Source: Myxocyprinus asiaticus (Eukaryota; Chordata; Actinopteri; Cypriniformes; Catostomidae). Taken from it: DNA of 64,000 bases. The translations under genes were made by a program, and so were the position numbers. The DNA is taken from positions 27,384,001-27,448,000 of the forward strand of contig NC_059385.1 in assembly GCF_019703515.2 (NCBI RefSeq), in the 5' to 3' direction. A model generated the notes under the pieces. The model was not told the origin of the DNA, made no database searches, and was given only the letters and a program-made list of their open reading frames with translations. Below are positions 24,764 to 38,079 of this stretch, piece by piece. Numbering within the stretch: position 1 is the first letter of the stretch; every line of letters starts with the position of its first letter.

Positions 24764-25181
24764 TATTTTTTTTCTCCCAATTTGGAATGCCCAATTCTTA
24801 ATGTGCTTTTTAAGTCCTCGTGGTCGCGTAGTGATTCACCTCAGTCTGGGTGGCGGTGGACGAATCCCAGTTGACTGTCTCAGACAGTCAACCCACACAT
24901 CTTAACACGTGGCTTGTTGAGCGCGTTGCCATGGAGACATAGCGCGTGTGGAGGCTTCACGCCATCCACCACGTCCAAGTCACCACGCACCCCACCGAGA
25001 ACGAACCACATTAGTGACCACGAGGAGGTTACCCCATGTGACTCTACCCTTCCTAGCAACTGGGCCAATTTGGTTGCTTAGGAGACCTGGCTGGAGTCAC
25101 TCAGCATGCCCTGGGATTCGAACTAGCGAACTCCAGGGGTGGTAGCCAGCGTATTTTACCACTGAGCTACCCAGGCCCCCC
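24764..25181 (-). mobile_element. tRNA-derived SINE, full length
   Basis: Read on the minus strand it starts with a tRNA-like head: GGCCTGGGTAGCTCAGTGG contains an A box and GCTAGTTCGAATCCC a B box, the two internal promoter parts for RNA polymerase III. The body matches the copies at 16.1 and 18.0 kb, and the tail is an A-rich run. A 13-bp flanking repeat, TGAAACGGTTCTT at 24751-24763 and TGAAACTGTTCTT at 25182-25194, differs at one base. This is the only copy here with both promoter boxes. Confidence 0.92.
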
Positions 25182-25194
25182 TGAAACTGTTCTT

Positions 25195-26486
25195 GATAAT
25201 GTTTCTGAATTAAACAATATATAAGATTCACGTATGTGTCATACTTATTTTTTTAAGGTGCGTTTTAATTTAAGAGTAATCGAGTACTAATTTTTTGTGG
25301 GTTAGAGTACTCGACTGCAAAATTACTCAAAAATGTCAATCCCTACTAAAGAGTATGTGGGGCTTTAAAAGACAAGATGAACCACAAGTCACAATTCATT
25401 GATTTAAACAGTATTATTATATAACATGGTTTTCATTAGTGAAGAACTACACTACCCATGATCAAAAGGGGGAAAATCTACCAAAGAATAGCGGTGAAAA
25501 AACCACTGCAAAAGAGCTCTGCTGCAACCGCACACTTTCATAACGGACTGAATGGCGAAACCAAGTCGATCTCTCTGTACTCTCGAAGTACTTATTTATT
25601 TACATTTATCTGAATATTTTGCAATAAACTAAAAAGTATTGTTTCTATACTTATAATCAACAACTTAAAATCAATAGTTTTCTATTTTTCCATCATTATT
25701 AATTCTATTCAGTCATTCGCAATGCCTCATGGGATTGTGGCTCTGCTCTTCCACTCCTGCATACAGGAAAACAGCTCACAAAATATTCATGAGAAATGTC
25801 TGACTACCACTGCATTCTATTCTGTGTTAAGGTCAACATGAAATGCCATTCACAACCCATTTTACTTCTATAATGTGCCATGTTTTCATGTGAAACAGGA
25901 CATTCAATGAGGAAAAAAGGTAGGTTGGACTTAACTGATTAGATTGTGAAAAGTAGTCTCTACATGACAGGTAGATGAAGGAGAGGGATTGAAAAAGAAA
26001 GAAGGATTTATGATGTCAACCGTAAAGGAAAGAGGCAGCGCAAGTTATTACATTTCAATAAAAAAATTTGTGCCATGATGAATTGTGCGCAAATAAGACC
26101 AGGAACATGTATTAAGTATGCAAACAGGGTCCAATTTGATTTCATGTTGACCTTAAAGCTATGCTCAGTCATATCAAATAATGTCAGACCACACAATATG
26201 GAAAACATCAATGTGGTGTAGTTATTTTATGATGTCGTGCCACACCTGCAAAACTGCATATCAAATAATAGGCATATTGTCTTCTAGGTAGCCGAACTTA
26301 TCTTGATAAGAATAATCCATACCAAGGTCAACGTTTGCATACTGCAGACAAAATGCCCAATATTGTGTTCATAAACATGTGAAGTAACGTCTAGATTCAT
26401 GTTTACTGACATTTACTGTTTGATAGGAGTGTGTGTTGTGTAATGCTTAAAGTAGCAGGAAAATGTGGAGTTAAAAGTTCTTAAAT

Positions 26487-26552
<66 letters not shown>

Positions 26553-27104
26553 GTCACTTCCTCTTGCGCAGTAACTACGACAGACACATTCAGGTCAGCC
26601 TATCGTCTTCATGTAAACAAACCACTGCTGTAACTGAAGCTTAACGAGCAGATTTGCTTTATCGAGTTAGATTTATTTAATTCCAGATAAATTTGGCTGA
26701 AAGATGCTTTATGCAACAACATCATTAAAAGAGTACAGGATTACCTATATTTGAACAAGTACCATCTAACTCTAGTGTAAAAAGGAAGTTGGAAGGGAAG
26801 GAGAGCAAAATGAGCAAAATACTATAGGGAATGAGATAACGAAATCGTCCTTCATTAATCTCCATGTCAATTGAAATAAGCGCATTAGTACAGCCATCAT
26901 GCCTCATTTCCATTAGTATCATGTCTTTTAAGTGTGTGATTTGTGCTCAAGTGACCCTCAACAATGGAGATGAAAACTTGTTTTTCCATGTATTTGTTTT
27001 ACAAAACAATGCGCCTAAATTTGTACACATGTAATTAGGCTACATTTTCTGCATTCATTACATTTTGGGCAATGAAATGAAGATAAAATAATAGGGATGC
27101 TGCA
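25195..27104. other. intronic stretch without identified gene
   Basis: AT-rich intron with a GA microsatellite. No gene recognised. Confidence 0.4.
26491..26549. repeat. (AG)n microsatellite
   Basis: About 29 uninterrupted AG units. Confidence 0.95.
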
Positions 27105-27474
27105 AAACATCTCGGTTAACGTATGTAACCTCGGTTCCCTGAGACGAAGGGAACGAGACATTGCGTTTATTAACGCATATGGGGAACAGAATCCCATCAC
27201 GGCACACTACACAACATAACCTCCTAGAAAGAAAGCATGATGCCCCAGTCTCTTGGGACGGCGCCCGACAAGAGAATGCAGCAGTGAGTGACCCTCGTGT
27301 TGGGCAGGAGGGGAACACTCAGGATGAATATATGAAATGTAGTCATATAGTATGAATTAACTCCTTCATGAACCCAGTCAGGAAGGGAGTTTATTTATAA
27401 TGTAAGTGCTTGTGACTTACGGTAAATTACAACTGCCTAATGCAGGCGGTTGTGTAAAAGATGGGGAGCTCATC

Positions 27475-28547
27475 CTAAAAGGGAGGAGCATAAGTATAAA
27501 TATTTGGCCAATGGATAGCAAGTGCTCTAAACAGAGAGGACTTGTGAAGAGACATTATGTCTAGGTTGGAAATCCTTGTGAATGTGTTCTGAGAGGACCA
27601 TCCATTTGCAAAACCTATGTCCTGTAAGGACACACCATTTGTCCATGCCCATGAGGACGCCATGCCTCTAGTTGAGTGTGCTTCAACACCAATTGGGCAA
27701 GTCTTACCCTGCGACTCATTAGTCAAGGCAAGTGCATTGACAATCCAGTGAGAAAGTCTTTGCTTTGAGACGGACATTCCTTTTTTGCATCCTCCATAGC
27801 ATACAAAGAGCTGATCAAACAGTCTGAACTGGCGAGTATGCTCAACGTATGTGTGTAGTGCCAGCACAGGGCATAACAAATGCAATTATTGTTCCTCATC
27901 CAAATTAATGGAGGAGGGAAGAAGGCCTGAAGGTGAACCACCTGTGCTCTGAAGGGCGTAGTTAGGACCTTAGGTACATAGCCTTTTCTGGGTTTGACAG
28001 TGGCTCTTGCAAGACTGGGGCCAAACTGCAGACATGTACTGTCGATTGATAGTGCATGTAAGTCACCGACCCGTTTTACTGAGGCCTGAGCCAGCAACAG
28101 TGCGGTCTTAACGGAGAGCATGCGCAAATCAACAGAGTCCAGAGGTTCGAAGGTGGGCCCTGCGAGAGCTTTTAGGACTAAAGTTAAGTCCCAAGTTGGG
28201 ACTGTAGCCGGCCGAGGTGGGTTTAATCATCTCGCTCCTTTAAGGAACTTTATGATTAAATCATGCTTGCCTATAGAGGCGCCGGCTTCATGTGCGTGAT
28301 ACACAGATACAGTTGCCACATACACTTTGAGCGTTGATGGGGTGAGTTCTGCGTCTAATCTCTCTTGAAGAAATATGAGAATTTCATGTATGGGACAGTT
28401 TACTGGGTCTTTGCCATGTGAGAGACACCAATCAGTTAGAGGTGTCTCGTGGACGGCGCTCTGGCCTGTAATGGTGTTCATGACTGAAAGCATCAGTTCT
28501 GGCATATCTAGTGCGCTCTGTTCAGGGGCCACACATGCAGGTTTCAC
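27475..28547 (-). pseudogene. DIRS tyrosine recombinase, broken
   Basis: Three pieces in different frames make up the enzyme. 28547-28227 holds the N-terminal core-binding part (LTDWCLSHGKDPVNCPIHEI). 28127-27723 holds the first catalytic Arg block (SVKRVGDLHALSI). 27885-27475 holds the C-terminal part with HSTRGMASSWAW, the His-x-x-Arg motif. In the usual family sequence a Tyr follows in a FYNLD-like context, but here it reads RISNLD, so the nucleophilic Tyr appears replaced by Ser. Frameshifts near 28230 and 27890 split the gene. It would normally integrate a circular DNA copy without target duplication. Confidence 0.8.
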
Positions 28548-28804
28548 ATCTGGGGCTGGGGATGCCAGATTGTGTCTTGTGCCTGAATCATTTCCTTGTC
28601 CTCTCTGACTTTACATATGACGGAGTGAATCAGGCATACCGGGGGAAATGCATATTTGCATTTCGCCATTGCACCCGCTCCCAACAGGGCTTGGGACCTC
28701 GAGTACCAGAGGGGACAATAGGTATTCTCCACTGAGGCAAATAGATCGATTTCTGCTTTGCCGAATATTTCCCAAATCCTCAATACAGTTTGAGGATGAA
28801 GTCT

Positions 28805-28966
28805 CCTGAATTCTACCTTGGCGGTTTATATATGCCACAACTGTCATGTTGTCTGAGCGAACCAGGACATGGCAGTTTGCTATTTCTGACTGAAAAGCCT
28901 TTAAGGCTAGAAATACAGCCGATAGCTCTAGGCGCCCCGTGACAACTTGCCCCAGTATAACACCTC
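28805..28966 (-). pseudogene. DIRS RNase H domain remnant
   Basis: The minus strand reads GRLELSAVFLALKAF, then HVLVRSDNMTVVAYINRQG. These are the Glu and Asp blocks of the retroelement RNase H fold. It lies between the reverse transcriptase and recombinase parts as expected for DIRS, and out of frame with the upstream pieces. Confidence 0.75.
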
Positions 28967-29262
28967 ACTGGTAAAACGCAGGAGCTGTCCATGGTGCTAA
29001 AGCAGCTATACAGCGGTGGGATATAGTGATGCATGTGGCACATGGCGCTTCAGCCAGCACTGAAGAGGTCTCGTGTGCAAGAGACCTAAAGAGGCGGATG
29101 CCGCCGCCATAAATCCCAATGCTTTCTGAAACATCTTCAGTGGAAGTGTTCTCCCCAGTTTGAACTGAGACAGACACTGTAGAATGGCCTGAACACGCTT
29201 GCTCGTGAGGTGCACGTGCCTGCTCGTGGAGTCGAGGCGGACTCCCAAAAAGGAGATTTCTT

Positions 29263-29964
29263 TTATTTTGGCTGAGGGAGAGCGTGCTCTTCGCCCAGTT
29301 CACATTGAGGCCCAAGCTGTTTAGATGCTGAAGCAGTAAGTCTCTGTTGGCATAACAGAGCCTCTGATTGTGCCAGTAACAGCCAATCGTCGAGGTAGCT
29401 CAAGATGCACATGCCGCTCAGTTTCAGAGGGGCGAGAACCACATCAAAGCACTTTGTGAATGTGCGAGGAGCCAGAGACAGTCTGAAGGTCAGGACTTTG
29501 AATTGATATGCTGTTCCCTTGAACGCAAATCTCAAAAACATCCTGTGATGTCGTACAATTTGGATATGAAAGTATGCATCCTTCAGATCTATCAATGCAA
29601 ACCAATCGTGTACATGCGACAAGATTGGTTTTGGAGTAATCATTTTGAATGGCCGCTTTGTGAGTGCACGATTTAAATGTCTCAGATTCAGGATCGGCCG
29701 AAGCCCGCCTTCTTTCTTTGGGACAAGAATATAACGGCTGTAAAACCCTTTTTGTGCTAGACAATTTGGCACAATCGCTATCTGTTTTTCACAATGAGAT
29801 TGTGTATTTTGGCTCATTCCACTAGCGCATCTTTGGGTAAAACCGTGGAAGACAGAACACCGTTGAAACAGGGTGGCCGACGTGCAAACTGTATCGTATA
29901 ACCGCATTCGATTGTTTTTGCACCCATTCTGAAAAACCCGTGAAGGCTCGCCACGCGTCCGCAT
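29263..29964 (-). pseudogene. DIRS reverse transcriptase (open over 233 codons)
   Basis: Motifs in order: FYSRYILVPKKEGGLRPILN (fingers), LIDLKDAYFHIQI with the first catalytic Asp, then FRLSLAPRTFTKCFDVVLAP (usually FGLSLAP), then SYLDDWLLLAQS with the YxDD catalytic pair. This is the DIRS/Ngaro style of reverse transcriptase. The catalytic aspartates remain, but the frame ends within the C-terminal region and the following RNase H is in another frame, so the polyprotein is broken. Confidence 0.88.
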
Positions 29965-30316
29965 AACGGGACAGAGGGCAATTTGGTTTGTTTACCATAT
30001 GACATAATGCGTCGCTCACGATAGGGAAGCGCTTGCGCATAATGTGTGCGCTTTGAAGAGGAAAAAGGCTCTTTATTGAGAATGTGTGAGAATCTCGTGC
30101 ATTTGCAACGAATGCTGTATTCTTTTTTGCACTTATTGCATTTTTTATTGCATTTGAGTGCAAGACACAAACAACATTTTGAACAATAATGTGAACAACA
30201 ATATTCCTTTCCCGGCAAACAGTAGTGGGGAGATGGGCAACAATGTTTTGAGTCTCCAATCGAGGCTTTTTTGGAGCAGACCTAGAGAGAACCGCGGGCT
30301 CTGCTTTCCGCTTCAA
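29822..30316 (-). pseudogene. DIRS gag-like ORF remnant
   Basis: A 164-codon frame starts MKRKAEPAVLSRSAPKKPRL, a basic, Pro-rich beginning as seen in DIRS ORF1, and includes a Cys/His/Lys-rich stretch. A second frame at 29814-30218 reads the same stretch as a Cys-rich peptide (CCSHYCSKCCLCLALKC), and which of the two is original is unclear. Another ORF1-like piece lies at 30313-30594. Placement upstream of the reverse transcriptase is the main evidence. Confidence 0.5.
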
Positions 30317-30720
30317 AGGGTTTTGCTGCGCGTGCTAATACGCAGGTGCCGGCTTTTAGTCGGGCACTGGCTCGAAACAGAGCAAGGGCAAACCGGCTGT
30401 GATGTACTCCGTTTGGGCATAAAATGTCTCATAACCTGTGACTGCTGCTGAATTGCAACGTAATGCTCAGCAACTTTATTCACAGACCTGCTAAAGAGAT
30501 AATCGCTTTCTTGAAAGAAGAAATTCTGAGGAAATGGTGTTTGTGCACCTGTTTTTATAGCGGACAGTTTCGCGCCAAAACAGGCAGGGCTCAAACACCA
30601 TAGCCAATATTAGAATATTGCCGTTATTGTAGAGAGGTTTCAACTAGGTCGTGTAAGAAGGCACTCCCCATATGCGTTATTACACGCAATGTCAAGTGTA
30701 CGGAGTCGTAAGGGAACAGC

Positions 30721-33700
30721 ATTTTTGTCCTATTCTGATATTGACAGACCGATACATTGGAAAAGCGATCATTCTGAGATTATAAGCATCACTCCTCAAA
30801 ATAACGTTAACTCTCTATTGAGTTTTAATGTCAGTGAATAAACACTTTTCTGTTTATTGAATTTTGAGAAAATATTGTGTAAAATAATGAAGAACATACA
30901 TATTTCTGCAAGCCTCATTTGCTATCGTCATCATCATTTTGTTATTATATTTGGGCATCGGCCACCCTGCTTATTTTTGCTTTGGACAATTATATGATTT
31001 CATGTCTGTACCACTTTGCCCATTTGTAATATTCACATGCTTCAGGCGAAATCCGACTTCAAAACATGTACAGTAGAAAAGATGGACAATAGGGTTGACT
31101 TGATTATGAAATTTGGTTGACGACTGTCAAAGAAATAATTACGATTACAACGATTAATTGTCTGTTTTAGGGCTTTCACGATTATGATTTGTCATGCAAA
31201 CTGTTATACTTCTTAAGGTGTATGTGTGCTTTACACACCTTTATATTTTCTTGCTCTAGGTGACGTCAGCGGAGCGGCTCAGCAAGATTATGATTGTTAA
31301 TGAAAATGATTACTAAGAATACTAGCAGTGAAAAAATATTTTCGTTAACTAAATTAAAACTAAAAACGTGAGTTTAAAAAAACAAAAGTTAAAATTAAAC
31401 TATAAATGTGCACTACAAAACGAACAAAAATGAAATAGAATCAAGGAGAAAATGACTTCGTTTTTTTAATCATTGTTGGATGATCAGATTTAAATAATCT
31501 CGCAAGGCTTAATTCTCGTGTTGTCCTTAAAAAGAACCGGCGAGCGGCCGTCTGATTGACATGTTAAAAAAAACAATCACTGTTTGCATGCGTACGTGAT
31601 GTTTAGAGGCATGTAAATCTGGGGGAGGGACTCTGAACACCAAAATAAACCAGCATGCAAGAAAAGCACTGAAGGCAAATGCTGCCATCTCGGAAACATC
31701 GTAAAGACAGCACAAAATAAACTGGAGCCTCATTCAGTTGACCTCAAACAAAACTTCAGAATATATTTCATTCCATGAACATCGGCAAACAAGCAACTAG
31801 TTGTTCTCTGGTGTGGGCTGTTTGACACAAGACCCGTGTTATTCCAGTCCATGCTGCCGATACGATACAGTAAAAGCTGAGATGTTGTTTGTGTAGTTAC
31901 GGCTGAATATATTGACAAAGGAACAATTATAGCACATTTTATTCATACCAGCAAATGCTGCATTATCCTGTGTTGTTGTGAATTTGACAAATAAAATTAT
32001 TATCTTTGAAGGTATATTTTTGAGCATGAGTATCTTCTGATCAAGTGTCATCACATGCAGGCTAACACTTTACAATAAGATTGTACTTGTTACATCATGA
32101 ACAAACAAAAAAAACAATATTTTTGCCAATGCTGTATTGTTTAGCCTGTTGCTAGTTCATGCTTACTAATGTAGTCAACTAATGTTACCAAATGGAACTT
32201 TATTGTAAAACATATTTATTGATCTTTGTTAATGGTAATTTATAAATCTACATTTGATCATTCTAGTTCATTTTAATTCATAATGCATTAATGTTTACAT
32301 GTACCACATATAAAAAAAAAATGTATGCTAAAAATGTACTTGTACATGTTGGAATTAACTTCAAGATAAATATGTGCTGTAAGCGTTGTTCACTGTTATT
32401 TTATAATAACTAATGTAGTTAACTTATGTTAACATATGCAATGTTTAGGGATGTCAATTTTCAGACATTTTCATAATCGATCGTAATGGAAATTAACGAT
32501 CAATTAATTGTTAACGTTAATGTCGCAAAACACACGTGGAGGACTCTAAATAATATGTGCATGTAGCCCATTGTTTAAATCTATTTAAAATTATTTCACT
32601 TAAGAAATGCAAGTATTGGCATTTTCCTATTCAAATATTCTTGGTTCAGTGTATTTAAATACATTTAGGCAATGTTTAGTATGAATTTGAGAATTGTTTA
32701 ATTACTGTTAATGAAATAGGCTACTGTTAGTAGTAATTTCTCTTAAGATACTTGAGATATATAATTTGTATACATATTTGAGTTCATTAAAATCATACAA
32801 ACTACACGTTGTGGATATTGGGATATTTTGGGTCTTTTTAATAGAAATTAAGTAAAATCATAACACGCTGCATAAACACAGTACTTAACATACTGTTTCT
32901 AAGGTGACGATGGTGAGATGTCAGCTTAAATGTACCTTTGTGCTTTCACAGCGATCGCTGACGTAATTGTAGGTTGGGATGAAACAAGGAGATCAACAGT
33001 ACTTGTTGTCATGTACTTTAACACACTATCATGGTGTGTGCAGAAAACATTAATGTTCATTTAAAGAGGAATGCTCCAACACTATTTACACTGAGCCCGC
33101 TTCATCTCTGATCTGTGCATCGGCTCTTCTTCTGTGAACTGGATAATCCTGAGATGATCGGAGATCATTTGCAGCATTCTCACAGACGACATTATTCTTG
33201 CAAACAGTTTTCAGATGAATGAAACAGAAAAAAGCATGAAAACTCTTTACATGTGCTTGTTCCACATGCCTCTGAACAAACAGCGCATCAGAAACAAGCA
33301 CTGACAGCTCTTCTTTTCTCTGTTCTTAAAAATATAATAACGTTTGTTTCTTCAAGTGCATGTCTTTGTGATTAACAGCATTTCTTTTGTCATATGTCAC
33401 TCCGAGACGTCTTACAGGTCACCCGCCTGTTGCGGGTAGATGAGCAAAATTACCGTGCAGGAAATACATTTGGACGAGGAGCTTGTGAACTGGATTCAGC
33501 CTCGTCGCATTTTGCGGGTGGCGGGTGCTAGTTTCACACCCTGACCACTGTTTAATATATTTGGTGACTTCCCAGAGCCATGGTTTTGCCATTTCCCAAT
33601 ACTGTCGATCATCGTCTGTCAATGAGCGTCGCAACTGACATCGGGAAATTTGTAAGACATGGTCGATATCCGATAACATCGTCCTATCGCCCAGCCCTAG

Positions 33701-34882
33701 CATACACATTACTCAATATTGACGCAGTAGTTTTGGACTTGATTGCTTGACCTTCTTTGGCTTCAAAGAAAATGTCTGCAAATGTCTACTTAAAATTAGA
33801 CGTGAAAACTGTAATAAGCCTGGCCGATCATCTTTATCAAGAATGTGCTAGAGTCTTCAAGGCATATTCGTGCTCTTTTAAAATTAAAAGAGCTTGATGT
33901 ACTGCACAGACATACTCTAAATGTAAAATGCAAAGCCCAATCGACAGTTCATCCAGACCATTTATTGAAACTTAGAAGTTAACAGCTTGGATGTGAGGTA
34001 CTAGAAAAGTGTAGAATATGGCTGTGATGATTTCTCTTAGAGAGGAGCATGTTATAATAAAGGAAGTGAGAGGCCCTTGTGTAAGGGTGAATCAAAGAAC
34101 GCTTAGAAGAGGATGAGAACAGCCCCGGAATGATGGAAGAAACAGTGTACTCTCACTCATCTGAACTCAAACCAAATGTTAAGACAACCTCCACCCTGAA
34201 GGCAACCAGACAAAAGCACACATGGTGATGAGACAATAAGCAAACACCTCTGGGGTTTGTCAAAGGCCATACACCTGAGAGAATGTGATCTCAGGCCTGT
34301 GGCTATAGCGTGAGATCTGTATACTGTAGAAGAGAAGACAGAACAGAGTGATTATCCAGAGGAAAACCAGAAGTGGCTGCTGACACTGCTGAAGAACATC
34401 TCTGGCCCTGAATGACATAAACAGCTCGACACTGCATTCAGACAGACCTTAAAGCGACAACTCTTTCCAATACAAAGCGGTGGTGACTGTAAAAACAACA
34501 GGGTGATGGGCAAAAAGCCATCCTTTTATAGTTCATGAGAATATTTCATTTTGAATTTAGGAGAGGCACTTATAATTAGGGAAGGGAATCGTAATGCCGA
34601 ATTCATACATCCTCTGTGAGCAAGGCATGGGTAGCACGTGAGCGTGGCGGTCGCGTTGGGCATTCACATTAGCCACGTCTCTTCCACTAGAAACAGCAGT
34701 GCCACTGCACAGAAAATAGTTATCTCTGGGGTCCTACACCAAATTTCTTCTTTAATAAGAATGTGTGAACAAGGCATAAGAATTTAAATGTTTCCTGGTT
34801 CCGCTAATTGTTTTTTGCTGTAGTTTCAAAAGAACTGGCTTGTAAGACACATTCATGAATCGGACTACACTGGTTACACTAC
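30721..34882. other. intronic stretch with hAT-like remnants
   Basis: A hAT-family end (TATCGCCCAGCCCTA) finishes near 33699, and sequence like AATCGATCGTAATGGAAATT at 32470-32520 resembles hAT subterminal DNA. Complete elements could not be delimited. No protein-coding gene recognised. Confidence 0.45.
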
Positions 34883-35100
34883 ACAGTGGCAAGAAAATGT
34901 ATGTGAACCCTTAGGAATTAGCTGGTTTTCTGCATTAATCGTTCATAAAATGTGCTTAACTTCATCAAAATTACAAGTGTAGACAAACACAATGTGCTGA
35001 AGCTAACTATGATCTTTCATGTCTTTATTGAACACATCCCATTAAACACTCACAGTGCTGTGGAAAAAGTGGATTTAATCACTTTTCACGCTGTAGATTC
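34883..35100 (+). mobile_element. Tc1/mariner-like left end, fragment
   Basis: CAGTGGCAAGAAAATGTATG followed by TGAACCCTT resembles the terminal repeat of a common fish Tc1/mariner family. No right end was found. Confidence 0.55.
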
Positions 35101-35600
35101 AAAAGAATCTGCTCAAAAGAGTCATTTAGGAATTGGACTGGAAGGGGGACTTCTAAACAAGAATCTGATTTAATGTAGTTTATTAATGATTTAATGTAGA
35201 CGTAAATGTGAAGTCAAATGCATAACATAACACAGAAGAGCTGTTTACACCCTGCCAAAATGTTAAACCTGTTATCGGTAAAAATTGGTATTGTTTTTTT
35301 TAATCTGCAGGTTACTGGATCTGGTAAACGAAGCAAGATGTATTGGAAGTGCAGCGATATTAATCTCTCTGTCACTAGACAGCCTGCTGCTGCACTAAAC
35401 AACTCGACATCAAATCTGTCTGTTTAATATTTAACAGCACTGGCTGACCTGCTATGGAAAACCATATCAAAGAGCAGCCTGAGCACTAACAGGGCTCCCC
35501 AACAGCCAGCAATGAATCATCTTAAAGACAGCCAACAACGGCATCTCCCCATCCACATTTACATTACAAACTCTACAGCTATATTATCACTTATTTTATC

Positions 35601-36098
35601 TAGGGATGCATCGATACCATTTTTTTTAGAACGAGTATCATTTATTAAACTGCAAAAGGCTGCTACATAAATCAATAAATATGTAGTCTGTATATGACTT
35701 GTGCTAAAAAGTGAATTAGTGCTCTGCCTAGTGTCATCTGCTACAGAGTACGTGATGCTCATAAATATTTTCGATGTATGAGCCAAGGATCTGTAAAGGT
35801 ATGAGCAGTTTGTGTCTCTATGACTGCACAACACCAGCTGCACAAATTCACAAGCACTCATATTTAAAACGCTGCATGTGCAAACGATCTATTTATCTCA
35901 TTATATCAGCACTTTTGCTGTTAAATAATCTCACTAGGACATGATGTGATTTTAATCTGTGCACTGAATGTTTAGGTAATGTCATTCGCACGTCAGATGG
36001 TATTGGTTTTTGGTATCGGAGCATTTTTACGAGTACAAGTACATGAACATGGTATCAGACCCGATTCCGTTACCAGTATCGGTATTGGTGCATCCCTA
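35601..36098. mobile_element. hAT non-autonomous element, 498 bp, perfect duplication
   Basis: It begins TAGGGATGCATCGATACC and ends GGTATTGGTGCATCCCTA. The octamer attttatc is exact at 35593-35600 and 36099-36106. No transposase. Confidence 0.9.
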
Positions 36099-36106
36099 AT
36101 TTTATC

Positions 36107-38079
36107 CATTACTGCTTGCTTGCTTACTGGATTGTTGCTTCACGACTACCTAACGAAGAATTCCAGCAATACCAACTGTGCTGTTGTTCAATGGTTTTTC
36201 TATGTAAACATATGCTTGGAGGACTTCTTTGACCATTGCGCTGTGTCTCACAGCTTTTTCAGCATCTTGCACATGGCTGCCACATTTTTCAACACCAATT
36301 TTCAGTAGGTTTCTCACACACTCTCTCACACCAAGTCAGAACACTTGGAATTCAGCACACAAATCATATGGGATAGTTTTATGATCTTCAATACTTTTTA
36401 GTAGCTTTAATAGCTTATTTAGCTAAAACCAAAGCTCATTTTGCTCATTATCTCAATTTCGCTTTGAATGCAAACACCTTTACTGCCGTTCTTGCCGGAT
36501 TATCCAATGTGCACAAGTGCTGAGCGAATGCCTGTTTATGTTCTGACGTCAAAAGCAGAAAGTAAGCCGACCATTTCAAGTCTGACCTAAACAATGTTTT
36601 CTTATGTTTTCGAATTTTTTGATTTATAACTGATTTGTTCTTATCAGCGTATTGGTGTGCATGTAAAACACTTTTCAATGTTGTTTGAAACAGCTTATTT
36701 ATTGGTGAAGCTGAGCATTATGTTATCATGTCATTTAGTCTGGCTGGAGTTTTGGGATCTGATGAAAACAGCATACATTCATACAGTCTCTTTTAGAGGA
36801 TCTAACCAAAGCCGCCCACACTAGCAGGAATGAAGAGGCTGACATCACAAGAGGCTCCCACTCGATCCACAGATAAAATAGACCCTCTCCCGCTTTCAGC
36901 AACATTCCCACAGTATTTCCACAGAGGCAAAAGTTGCCAAGTGGCTTGAACAAGCATCACTATAACAGAATCTGATGCCTGGCGAGCTGATCATAGCCAT
37001 GGTGTTCCCTTGCCTTTGGAAAACGCTGTGTTTGCCAAACCCAGGGCTGGTCTGAGACACAGAGGGAGTCCCTCAGCCTGCTGATGGCATGCGGCTAACA
37101 CGTCTACCATCTGCTTGGATCTGCTGCGTACAAAGACCTACAACAGGAGTCTGGAATAGCAGGGGATGCTGTGTAGTACAAAATACTGGTGTTAGTCCAA
37201 ACAAGAGAGCAAGTAGCTAGTGCCAGGACAAGATTTTGGAAAAGAGCAAATATATAACATATTGCATTACTAGCCTTTCCAGCCAAGATACCACATTCCC
37301 AAGAGACGACATGTGACAATAAATACCCGTTTAACAAGACTATGCTCCATTAATTAAACAATAAATAAATAAAAACTTAATTTACTTTTACATTGTGGAC
37401 AGTTAGCAACACTAATAGGTTATGTGTTAACATATTAGTTATTAGTTAATACTAGGAATGTCATAAAATATCAATACATAGATTATTATTCGGGTAATAA
37501 AATAAAAGATTAGCCTACATGTAAATTAGTAGCCTAATTTGTGTGCAGCCTAATTCACTGTCATTTGGCCTTCTGTTTAATGTAGTCTGGTGTAATAACT
37601 TTGGGAGACCACAAGGGGGTGATATAACATTTACTGTACTTGATACTGAAGGACCCATCAAAACGGTGCAGGTGGCAGTCAAGTTGTGAATCTAGTCAGC
37701 ATACACACAAAGGTTACTAATGGTTTTGTACTACTTCAAGAATTAACTGAGTGACGTTGATGAGTTTGCAGGTTTGTGTATGAAACTGGTCAGGGCCTGA
37801 AATTTGGCGAGGGATTGCAGGTATTGCACACAATTTCAGTAATTCCCACAAGTTCCACATTCATAACGCTGGAAATCACCGCACACTTTTATTCACTGTA
37901 CAGTGCAGCTGCGAATTATTAAACCAACAGATACAGATGAACAAATCAAATCAATAAAATCAAACTGTAATTCCAGAAGCTGCATGAGTACATCCACTCT
38001 GTCTCTCCCTTTCTCTATCATGCAGCGTGTTAAGCGCTTGTTGAGTTCAGTGGGAGTGTGTAGTGAGGAAACACTTTGT
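36107..38079. other. intronic stretch without identified gene
   Basis: No gene or clear repeat ends recognised. Confidence 0.4.

Larger units (their letters stand above)
27105..30720 (-). mobile_element. DIRS-1-like tyrosine-recombinase retrotransposon, degenerate
   Basis: Order on the minus strand: gag-like ORF, reverse transcriptase, RNase H, tyrosine recombinase. This is the DIRS order. The ends are inverted, not direct, repeats: the left end has GTTCCCT, ACATTGCGTTTATTAACGCA and TATGGGG, and the right end carries the reverse complement (CCCCATATGCGTTATTACACGC...GGGAAC). Inverted terminal repeats and a tyrosine recombinase in place of a DDE integrase define the DIRS order of retrotransposons. 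Multiple stops and frameshifts show it is dead. Confidence 0.85.

Noticed and set aside
24880..25181. tRNA gene or frames within the SINE
   Set aside because: The tRNA-like head is the SINE promoter, is followed by the SINE body and has flanking target duplications; the frames are SINE sequence.
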